Shown here piece by piece: positions 13,001-25,000 of a DNA stretch of 64,000 bases. The notes under the pieces were generated by a model that was not told where the DNA came from, ran no database searches, and saw only the letters and a list, made by a program, of their open reading frames with translations. Positions within the stretch are counted from its first letter, which is position 1. Each line of letters begins with the position of its first letter. The DNA comes from Branchiostoma floridae. Taxonomy: Eukaryota; Chordata; Leptocardii; Amphioxiformes; Branchiostomatidae. The position numbers and the translations under genes were made by a program. Location of the stretch: contig NC_049984.1 of NCBI RefSeq assembly GCF_000003815.2, positions 6,344,715 through 6,408,714 on the forward strand, given 5' to 3'.

Positions 13001-16000
13001 TTTATGGATACGTTACAAAAAATCAGTAGCATTAAGTTTAATTCTTCAAATATTGCTTAACATAGTGTCCTGCTGTACATGTGCAGCATAAAGGGACCAG
13101 CGATAGTCCGAAATGGAAATTAAATGCTGCACAACTGACTGACATAGGAAATCAATAATGTAACCATGACCTACATCATTTTGCCAAAAATTTCCTTCGT
13201 GGTCCAGGAAGTCCTAATTGCAGTATCCAATATTCAGATTTCCGTAAAATATTTTCTTCTAAATTCCAGAGTCTAGTGTTCAGATTAGACAGTTCACACA
13301 AACAGGTAGACTGCAATATTGTCATATTGCTATCATCAAAGTGATAAAACACGGGGTGAAACTATCCAAGAGCAGACTGAGATCATCCTTAGTCCCAATA
13401 TGCATATGGTCGTCAGTTCTAAAAATCGCCCTCAAGTTGTGCTTGAATAGAAAGTTAGTTTGGATCTATGTTTGAAGACCTCACGGCAACGTACATGTCG
13501 TTTGAGATATATGGCACTGGCGAAGAAGCAATTCCCTCGTACGCAATCCACCAACAGCAAGCCATTATATCTTAACATACGTTAATCTCGCCTCAAGGCC
13601 ACGAAGCGCTCTTGCCAGACATTGCATAGATGCACGAGTGACAGATATTTATTACAGTTTTCTTCAATTCTAGGCTTTGTAAGTACGGCTTTGTCGTCAC
13701 ACGCACACTTCTTCTGATGGACCTGAGCTAGCTGATGTGAAACTAACCAGGCATGGCACCTTCCTAACACTTTGCTTTACGGATGGAAGCTAATACTCTT
13801 TGGTCGTTCCCGAGGCATTTAGTATTTCAACCCTGACTCCATTGCCCATCCCCCGCAGCATTCAGAGTTTCTCACGCTCCAACAAACAAAGCCATTAGGA
13901 ACTCCAACGCCTCACACAGCGTGGACGCCCGCCAACCCCTGCTATTGCCGGGGTCAGCTAATATTGCCGCTGCCCAACCCCCGGCACGCAGTCATCTCTC
14001 CTGTCTGTGCAGTCATGAATAAGTCTTATCTGACTGCAGCTTGCAGCAATAGTGAAATGTTCGCTGATCGTTAATTTGCTTTTACTTCCATTCTCTCCAC
14101 AAGATGGTAGCCAGGTGATCCTACACTTCTGCCTGCTGCATAACAATCTACTTTGGAACTCGCAGGCTTTCCACTTCTAGGGACAGATTAGCTAATGAGA
14201 CCAAAAAAATCGCCATATGGTAACAAAACGCCACATCTCACGGCTACGTACTCGACAAGCGTTTCGATGTTCTGAATTGTATGCAGTCGAAGGGAATATC
14301 GAGAGTTTAGTGCCCAGGCAAATAAACATGACATAACAAAGAATGACAAAACTGTAGTTCAGAGCGAAATGTGGTTTAGAGTATACGCAGGCCCGCGGGT
14401 CGAGCTGAGAACGATGTAAGATGAAATGCATGCCAAGTTCAACTAAAAGTCATCTAACTCAAGCATGCACTTGGCCCCGATGACAGTTCTAATCAACTTT
14501 ATCCTAACCAGGTAGCCTGCCTATCCTGGGGCCAGGTAAGGGTCGCCGTGGAAGGGGTCTTTGATATTCATAATACCTATCTCACCTCATTACGCGTAAT
14601 CCACGGGAACAGGAAATTGGTCTGTTTGGCTCCTGGATCTTGTCAGACACAATAATGTCAGGTACAAGAAACGAAGAGTTCGGAGGTTGACATGTCAGAG
14701 CATAGTTATGGCAATGCTCAGCTCGACCGTCGTCACTAGCCAGGGTTTCTATTTTCGAACAGTCTTGATCAGGAAAATCATGGATATGAACACCTGGTAT
14801 AGTTAGAGGACAGGGTTACCTTAATTTGTCTGGAACGATACTTAATCTACGTACGCGGGTCCTTGCTGAATAGGTAGCCATGAGAGGTTTACGCAGACTC
14901 TCTAAGAACGTAACTTTGGATGTATCAGGCATTTAAACTCTATTCAAAATATTTATTATACGAACCAATACCCACTAGACCTGTAAAGGATGCTGACTAC
15001 TAGTAACTAACCATTTACATGAAGACGATCAACACACATCATCAAGCTATGCCTAGACATTCTCTCGCTAAAGCTGTCTCAAGAACACCTTCAACTGGCA
15101 GGACATTCATACACACAGCATTCAGCACCTTGAACAGGTTCCCAGACGGCGGGGCCAGAGACATCGCTGAAAGTGACCTTCATTAGCGCTAAGCTTTTAA
15201 GACTCGCGCCTATCAACACCTTCTCGAAATGCATCTGTTTTACATTTGGCAGCTGTGAACCATTGATCAGCCACTGCACTGGAGTAACAATGCTTTATAG
15301 CCTATTTCAATAACAGCCTCTATTCTGTGGCTATCGTTCATTACTGCATGTTCTCTATTCGTGGCTATTGTTTACTGCTGCATCTTACAGAATCACTGTC
15401 CCTTTGTTAGCAATGCCATTAGAATGGAGCCTTTTCCTGGCTTGAGTAAGGCGGGAGCTTTGCAGTAATGTTTTACGAGAAACATTGACAATGGGCTCTA
15501 AACATAACCATAAAAGCAACCCTGTCGGCTTTTTCGCTGATGAGATTTCCCTTAAGTCAATTTACTTTTACAGTGGAAATGAAATCGCCCGTAAACATTA
15601 AAGGGTTCCTGTGCGTTCAATTCTTCCCACACGGCACTAATGGCACGTTACTATCAGATCAAACACATCCTCTTACAGAGCGTCTCTCCCTGGAGTTTTA
15701 GCGATTTCAAACGACCTACCCTCAATAGCATTGCTCAAGTGGTAAATCTGCCTAAACTCATACTTCCTCGTACTTTCCAGGGAGTTTGATGACTTATGTT
15801 TGAAAGCGCCGATGCGCCCGAGCAAAAGTACAACTGTGAAAATTGAATGATGTAGCCCGGTGTGATTTGATAGGGATAAAACGTTGCAGGTATAGATGTG
15901 TATGAGGTACATGTTATGCATTCCAAGTTTGTTATTCTATCGCATCTCAGCGTAAGTTTCTCTCTTAACCAAAATCTAAAACTCTCGAACTTTTCAAAGG

Positions 16001-19000
16001 AACTATTCTCCAATTTGTAGTTCGAGAAATCATATTGTAGAATCTCCCATGTGCTTTCTCAGTACAGAGCCAGAGAACAATTCTTGGCCTTGAAGTACTT
16101 AGGCATTGAAGGCATTGAACAGGGTATTGAAGTACTTAGCGCTTAAGTCTTTTCACGATTACTCCACGATCCAGGGTTGATTTTACCTACGAGTTTCAAA
16201 AATCCAGGGACCCCGCCGTGCCCCAAAATAGCCCGGGGGTCGCAATGTGTCCCATAGCTCAATGGTCATAGTAACAAGACCAGAAGGTCACTTCATGGGA
16301 AGGGAAGGGTTATATGAGGCTGACTGGGACAACATCTCTTCTCCCTAACTAGGTTAGAAATATCGTGGGTGACCCATTAGAACTGACTCAGATATTACGA
16401 AGGCTGCTTTGGAAACTTCCTATCCTATTTAGACCGGAATAGCTTTGATCCACTCATCCCGGAAAGTACCCCTTCTACAAACATGTAATTTAACGTTTAG
16501 AGGTCAGTAATTTGCCATTAGAAAGCGGCACTACTAGTACTAACCACTTGACCACACCTTACCACTTCAGATCTGTTCAAGAGGACGATCCTGTCCAGCG
16601 GCTCGCCATTGCAGCCTGTGTCCGTCCGGCCGGCTGACCAGGTGGTGAGGCAGACCCGCGCGCTGGCGAAACACTTCAACTGTGACGGCTTCACCTCGAC
16701 TTTACAGATGCTGGACTGTCTCAACAAGATCCGCTACGAGGCACTGGTGGCGCAGGAGGTACGGGTGGTTTTCAATCGAACTTTTACGAGTTTCCCTCGG
16801 TACTCGTTTTCTCTTGTCGTAATACCGCAACTACACGGCAGATGGGTCTCAATGGACTCGTAGGGGTGATAAAGAAACACCTAATACAAATAAGGTCACA
16901 ATTTCAATTATTTCTCACTTTTGGGGTTACATATTTGTTGCTTCAAAACAAGCACACAGAAAACCATTTCAAAAATAGTAGGTTCAGAAACAAGGTATAT
17001 TCTGTATCTAGTGTCGGTCCATATTCCAATGCCTTCTAGATACTCATTTTCTTGTTATCTCAGGATTATAACTTATAAAACTCATGATGTCGCATGTATA
17101 GAACAATTTTTTTTCTTGAAGATCACCCTCGTACCTGCCCAAAGGCTTGTTTCTCATGTTTGGCTGTTAAAGGCTATTATCGAGCGTTCTAGCGCAGTAG
17201 GCTCCGATTAAGGTCCCGCTGTGGTAATGAATCAGCCATATCTCTGGCACCAAACGCGAAGGCTTTGACGTATGTGAAATCTCGCAGTCGTCTTTAGATA
17301 AGTGTAGCCGGAAGCTACGGTGTGAGGTATGTATATATATAGGAGCGGAGGAGACGGAAACACTAACCACAGCTACCTACAGACCACAATGACTGATAGC
17401 AGTATTAAAAAAAAACTTCACGGGTCTTAGTGGCAAGTGTGCAGATGTTGACACACTGGCAGCACCAAATCCGTAGGTGTTTTTGGCACCTTTATACAGA
17501 TTAGCCGTGAGGCTCGGTGGGCGTCACTCCACCGTTATGCCACGGGGCAGGGGCATGGCGAGTATCGAACTCAGGACCTACTGATTCTGATTCCAACGCT
17601 CTAGCCGTTGCGCCACACAGACACCCCCACACATTGCAGTATTACCAACAAACAAAACCGTTTGCAGTAAAAACGTTAACCCTTACCAAAGCGATTGGAT
17701 ACGATAATTACAAGTTGTACGTCTTCTATATAGATCCCTGTAATGAAGTCTTGAGCCAATATGTTATTCCCTTAGATGAAATTGCCTCACCATATCTGGT
17801 AATGGTTAATGGTGTTCTTGGCTAGATTTGCCTTACCTCTTATTTGAGCATTTCCACAGAGCGTAGCAAACAATGGTAACAAAGAAATAAAGACCTTAAT
17901 GTACCATACGAAAACCAGTTGCAAGTATATAAATCCATTTGAGTTATATCGAACAAATGCGGCCTGTTTGTTACACTAATGCACATGTGACACCCCTGAT
18001 CCAACTTCCACCAGGGACACGGATTGGTAATTACATGGGGATTGGGTTCCTCATAGTTCGATCCAAAATATATCGATTTTGATGTCAACGACCGCCCCTG
18101 ACTCTCGATGGGATTACTGCCCGACATCTTGTCTGACGTTAGAATCTGATGCTTCGTGGTCACCAGCTGTGAGATCCTGTGGAGAACTAAATGAAACAAA
18201 CAACAACGATAAAAAAGGCGATCAAATTCTGTAACAAAATACGGCGTGTCAACAAATCAAACCGTACAGAAACACAAGCAATGCCATAACAGTTGATTGA
18301 AGAAAACTCAATAGCACAGCGATGTGGCCTAACGTTGAAGGTAACCTAATAGAAACGGGTACAGAACAGCTCAATCAGAATCAAGGATATTGTCACACTT
18401 TCAAACCTGTGCCCGGCCGGGCTGTTTGTGGGAACGAAAAGTAGAAAAAATATATACGTGAAACTATAGAAAAACAGTGCCTGTGATTAGTTTTGTGTTT
18501 TTTATATCATACTTTTGTTCTCGAAAGCTGCCCGGTTTGGAAATGATAACGTAGGCTTAAGTCAAAAAACGGAATAGCCGGCCTACAGAAAAACGCCCTG
18601 ATGGTAATAATATGTTAACAGTATCTAAATATTTGTCAGACGATTGTCCACCTGGAGGTGGCGGAGCTGCCGAAGTGGACACCTGTCGTGGACAGGAAGG
18701 TCCTGCCTGTGCCCATGGACCAGCAGCTCCGGAGGATGCAGGTGAACGGGGAGGCCTGCATGCTGGGCTTCACTGGGACGGAATGGGCCAGTAAAGGTAA
18801 ACCGATAATCGATTAATCTACATCATTGAGTAGACGTGTTGTGTAACCGCCAGTTTTATGTATGGGGAAGCCTACTAAAGTGTTAATCCTCTGTACTTGT
18901 AACCACCTTTATTGTATTGTATGTTATTGTATTGTATTGTATTGTATTGTATTGTATTGTATTGTATTGTATTGTATTGTATTGTATTGTATTATAAAAG

Positions 19001-22000
19001 ACCCCATGTCTCATGTATCCAACTAGACAAAAACAAAGTTAAATCAAATACTTGCTCTGTAGAGAGTCTAACACAGTTGTCGAGAAATATAAGAATTTGG
19101 GTGCGCCCCTGTGTGTTTGACTAAAACCTGGCATGTAGCTAACTGCATTGCCAGCTATGGAATATGCATTACACTTCGTCTCCTTCAACACGGTTTACTT
19201 TACCTTTACTTTAGACGAACTTTTGACGAATATGCTCTGTTAATGACTACTGCGAGATGCTAAGCCGTATCACCGGCGAAGACGCACAATTTATGTGGCA
19301 GCACGTTCCACCACAAGGAGCGGTCTTAAGGGGGATTAGAGTGCAGGTTGTCGGTGGAAAAACTAAATGGGTCGGAACATTTCTCCGTCTCCATTTGGTG
19401 GCACACATTTTGTCTCCAGAAACTACGGGGATTTCCATACACATGAGAACTCTTTCCAGAATTTAGTGCTGGAAATCCTGGCAGGCTAGGGCGATGGCCT
19501 CCCGTAGAATTGATACGGTTTGTGTTTGATATAAGACCACAGGCAAGTGAAGGGCCTCGGGGGACCTTCTGGAGACGCCTAACGCTTAAATCTGGCCTAG
19601 ATTGACGACATCCGCACAGGCGATAGGGAAGCTTCTGAGTGTCCTATACGCACAAATTACCTGTGGGAGGGCGACAAGGCGTCATGTTCATTATACAACA
19701 TGGTCTTTTTTCCTCGTCGATTCCTTGGTATACATTTATTTAGAAGTTGTCTCTTTACTTGAGAACTTTTGCAATATGTATCATGTGAACGGACGAAAAT
19801 CGGAAACAGAAGGCTCTGGGTGGACAATTTGAAAGTTGCACAGATGCTCCAGTAGGAAAATGTGGGAACTGAAAGAACTCTAAACTAAATCTCTGATGGG
19901 CAATGCAGCGAAGTGATCAGGTTAAGGAGATGCGGTAAATGTGATATCATAGGAGTCCGGGTGGAGTTTTGTAGTTGTGGCCTCAACGGCAATAAATTTT
20001 TATACCAGTGAGAAAATCCGGGGGAACAAAGAGGGTGAAATTGGGTCGTGGTACTCGTGGATAATGAATCTTCGAGAGTCCCGAGATGTAAGTGAAATAG
20101 AATCTTAGTGTCTGATTACTGGGCTATGCACCGTGTCCAAAATTTATCGCCTTACCCTCCGGTCGCCCCCATTGCTATGCTCTTGCTTGTCATAAGATAT
20201 TTCCCCATCGTCTCTTCCCAGCCGCTATAGAACTGGCCCTGGACGGCGGCATGTCTGCGGCAGAGTTCCGGATGCTGATAGAGAACATCATCAACCAGAT
20301 CTACCCGGACGCGCCCGAGGAGGTGGCTGATCTGGTGACGTATGAGTACACCAGCTGGCTCCGGCCGGGGGACCGCTTCGCCACCAGAAACAGCTACATA
20401 CAGGTGACTGCCATCACACATCCCGTACGACGATAGTACAAGCCTAGAGTTAGATGTACAAACTTTACCGAGACAGCTACATACAGGTGACTGTCGCCAC
20501 ATACCCCGTGCAAGGATAGTATAAGCCTAGAGTTAGATGTGCAAATTTACCCGAGAGCAGCAACATACAGGTGGCTGTCGCCACATACCCCGCACGAGGA
20601 TAACAAAAGCCTAGAGTTAGATGTGTAAATTTTACCCGAGAACAGCTACATACAGGTGGCTGTCTCGGCACATCCCTTACTGAGATAGTACAGACCTTCT
20701 CAAGAGATGACCCTTTATAAGCGGTTATGGCGTGTATGTGTGTATTACTTGTGTAATTGTAAATGTATGACATGGATGTTGGCATCCATCAGCCGCGAGA
20801 GATCACGGTGATATACCCTGGCGGTATTTTCGTTATGTGATCAATATGATAACTAGATCTGAGTGCTTTGATGAAAATGTATATCACCCATTTAGTCTTA
20901 TTCAGTCTTCATTAATTTTGTTGACTTATTGAATCTTATGTACCAGGCCATCAGTGACGCCTTGTACGTGGCCCCTGCTATCCAGTCAGCTGCAGGTACA
21001 ACACTGGCCGGACTGTCTACGTACGTGTACCAGTTCAGCGGCTCGGACGGGAGGAGTTTACCCGGCGCTTTGGACGGTAAGGACGCATTGTCATCGCTTC
21101 ACTCACTCTGTGGTTTATTATGTGATCATAGGAGCTGGCCATTGATTCCTTATGACGCCGTAAACACCACAGAGTGAGTCATTAACCCTATACTAAGATA
21201 TTGAACAAAAGCCATTTTGTTAAATACCGTTCAAGAATTGCACCTTCAGGAAAAGAACGAACCGAAAAGATGTAACGGACCTATCCGGGCTACTTTATTC
21301 CATAAATGTGTTGGTGTGCTGTATCAAATAGTAATGCATTGTGTATTTTGAACATTTGTTCGCTCTACGATCACTATTGGATAGATAGTGATATATTACT
21401 GATATAACTGTGTTAAGCAAATACTATTGTAAATGTATTTTCACACAATAATGTTTTGATTTGTTTGTTTGCAACGATTTTTAAGCACCTTGCTATTATA
21501 TTGAATAATTTACAATCTCCGATTTTGGCAACCGCTTACTGATTGTAATGGTCTGTCGCAATTCAGCCGTTTGGCTGCCGTGTCAGTGTCAATGTTGTTG
21601 TATTTCGAAATAAACCAGTCATATATAAATACTACTGCAGAACAATGGTAAAAACAAATAAGCTCCATTTAATCCCAGAAAAACATAACAAACAGAAACA
21701 CTTCTTTAGTTCTTTGGCATACCTCGGCGGCCCCTGAACTGAAAGCCTCGTGAACTGGAAGTGAGAACAAATGCTGAAGAATGTAGGTTTTACTAAGTAC
21801 CTCCGTTATTAAGTACCCTCTGATGCTGCCAGATAATGAATGCAATCATTCAAGAACTGACACATTTACTTTCACACATCGTCCGTTTTATCAGTCGGCT
21901 TGCCTAACCGGGAATGTTGATTGCGATATTGAGTTGAACGTCTCCATAATTCACGCGGTTATCACGGCAAAATGAAGCGTACAGGAACCCGGCATGCTGG

Positions 22001-25000
22001 CGCACTGCGGAGATTACGCACAGGTGTTCACATTGCTCTTCACGGATCGTGGATTTTATCTTCAGAACAATAGATTTTAATGGATGCACATAACTCACGT
22101 GGAGATGGCGACCAAAAAAAGCATTTATTAACATTTTCATTACGGTAGGGGCAAAAGGTGAAGGATCCATGGGGGTCATGTCGTCAAACAATTCGTGCCA
22201 CATAAATGAAAATCAAATAGTGCGATATGAACCTGTCAAGACAATTTGTTACCGAGCATACAGGGTAGAACAGATCGATAGACCTGATGGTACGACATCA
22301 ATGTTGATGTTAATATATACATAGCCCACATCACTGCTTCTTTTACTGTCATGCGGGAGTCAAGGCTGTGACCTGTGAAAGTACATTTATATCACAGCCT
22401 GCGAGTCATATGGCCAAGGCTACATCAGTACCAGACCGTTAAACGACGTGACAAGGAACGAGACAAATCTATCGCCGTCTGGTGCAAACAAGGGCGTCTT
22501 TCAATTGATTAAACCCACGATTTATGTTCCCATAAGGCTGGCATGGTTAGAAAAGAAATATCTGGAGCTTAGCTGTGTCATTTGTAATGTACAGAAGTCT
22601 GGATCTTTGACTTCACCTCGGCCATGACAATCCCCTCTCCAATTCCCGTTTCTGTGAATCGATCATTTGCATTTGTACCAATCCAGCTACACTCTTAGTT
22701 CTACTGTCTAAGTGGTAGCATATGTGGAGTTGATGCTTTACACACCTGGAGATCTTGATACACTTGCTGCAAAGTAAACTTCAAAGACCAGGTGCTATTC
22801 ATAATGGGCAACCTTCACTTTTGCCTTGATGTCCTCGCCGCAAACGTCACTGCACTTCCAACCGTCCCTTGCGGCGAAAGCTCCAAACGTTCCAAGCCTG
22901 GCTTTGGTGTAACGATCCCCACCACCCGCCCACATATTTACCGTTTGCGCCTTTCCTCCCCCACAGACGTGTCCCTTATCTTCCCGGAGCAGCCGGCACG
23001 CGGGGCTGCGGCGGAGCTCAGCGCGGCAATCATGGACCTGGTGGGCAGCTTCGGCAGGACAGGGTGGGTATATGTCCTGGTGAGATGGGCGAGGAAGCGT
23101 CTTGCATGGCAGTCTCTCTCTCTCTGTACTCACATTTCTGAACATGTATCATCATTTTATAACGTTATTTTTCAATTACCAGCATCAGTATGATAGGATG
23201 GGGATGTCCTGGTGAGATGGACGGGGAAGCGTCTTGCATGGCAGTTTTAAGAGAACTCTGTGCTCAGATTTCTAAACATGCGTAATTATCATCATTTTAG
23301 AATGTTGTTTTTAATTACTAGCATCAGGATAAGTCTCAAAGTCTCAGGATGACAGGGTGAGTATGTCCTGCCTGGTGAAATGGGCGGGAAAACACTGACA
23401 TCTCAGCTAAATTCCATTTCTATTAACTTTCATTGTTATAGTTTGCCACCAGCGGCATAGCTGGAAAAATCAGGCTACATTATTATATAGTAGTAGTTGT
23501 ATTGTAGGTGTGCTTCATTAGATTGTAATTGCCATCTAAGCTGTTAGACTTGTTTTTTTCCCCATGTATGTATTTTGCATGTGACGGGATAATAGTGTGC
23601 ACGATTTTGTATTACAAATGAGGGTTCACAATAAATAAGAACGCTTCAGCGCGGGACATTAAGAGTATAACCTTGTCCATTCGGATTTTCGGGTGGCAAA
23701 CAATCGTTACTGCCCGTTGACATGGACACTGTGTCGACCTTTTTCCATCCACCCGAAGATCAGCTTGGAGATTAAGCAGAACTAGGTCATCCAGGAAGCA
23801 GCGCTCATATAGGGTAGTCTTAAACTATTGATTGTGTCCTTAGTTGATTGGAAATGACGGATCAATAGAGGTTGTCTTCCATACTCTGGATTAACTCCAA
23901 AAGCTGGACTTTGTAGGGATCTCATCAAGTTGATCGTCCGTAGGCTCCAATCTGACAACATTGCTGTAACGTTTGAGTCCGTGGAGATGGTCAAACATAT
24001 CACAGGAGTTACGACTTTTTAATGACATTCTGCATTGCAGTCATTCAATTCCCATTGATCGGAAGGATCGCAGAATGAAGAGGAACGACTTCACAAACAC
24101 CGGTTCATTGACTTTCTAATTACCAAATCTATTTCCATGTCACAACCCCCTGCCTTAATGTGTTCGGACATACGGCTGACTGGTCTTGAGGAAGGAAATT
24201 GGAAAACTTGCTCTGAAATAATGTGTGATTTGGGTCACATCCCCCGTTATTGGGGAGCACAATGGTTCTTCCAGGCCTTAACTATTGATTTGTAGCTTAA
24301 GATAGTATCCAGTTGCGTATTGTAGCTGACCTAATTTTGGATGAATGGGTAATGCATTTTCCCCGTGCAACAAAAGTGGGACCTGATAGGAACACTTTAG
24401 GGATAATGTAAATGTTTAAGATCCCCTTACCTATATAATAAAAGCGATCTATCTTTTCTCAGTAATGGTCTCGGTTGAATGGGTCCATACGTTTCCCTTG
24501 ATTGCACTGATCCTACGGATTGCAGTAGTTAACCTACAAAAGCGTCGCTTTTGTATTCTTTTACGTAAAAACGTTGCACAATAAAATATGTCGGATGGAC
24601 ACAGGTACGAAGCATGTCATCAATACATAACACAAGCATAATGCTAGCTAAGTTTTGGAATATGCAATAATGTAAAAATAATCTACCTTGTATGGTGCAT
24701 AAATAGTACTGTTTGTTTTAAAAGAAATAATGTTCTTGCTTTTTTGTCGTTTTCGCTCACAGCACGCCACAATGGGAGACTGAGAACCTCCATATATTCA
24801 GCCAAGAAGCACAGGATTTCCTGAAAATAGACAATATCAACGACACAAGGGAAGAGAATTTCCCAAGGAGAAAGCAAGTGACCTTCTGGAACAAGATCGT
24901 GCCCTCCCTCATCACTGCTGCCGAGAGGGCACAGAAAAACGCCGGGCCCACCAGCGCTTCGGACCGCGCGGTGCCCACGGTGCAGGCCCCTGATATCAGT

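Larger units (their letters stand above)
10074..16570 (+). other. Intron of plus gene, 6.5 kb, repeat-rich
   Basis: It joins exons 9888-10073 and 16571-16758. Its contents include a short (GA)n near 10771, an interspersed element with 245-250-bp internal tandem repeats (11250-12460), and an inverted pair of related segments (12475-12610 and 13083-13280). The open frames around 10331-10738 are short, overlap on both strands and match nothing. Confidence 0.6.

Noticed and set aside
17840-18199. 119-codon minus ORF in an intron of the plus gene
   Set aside because: No family resemblance, and it lies antisense within a well-supported intron.
24570-24600. AATAAA at about 24580 as the real 3' end of the plus gene
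   Set aside because: The frame continues cleanly into exon 24763-25225, which encodes the membrane anchor shared with the paralog.
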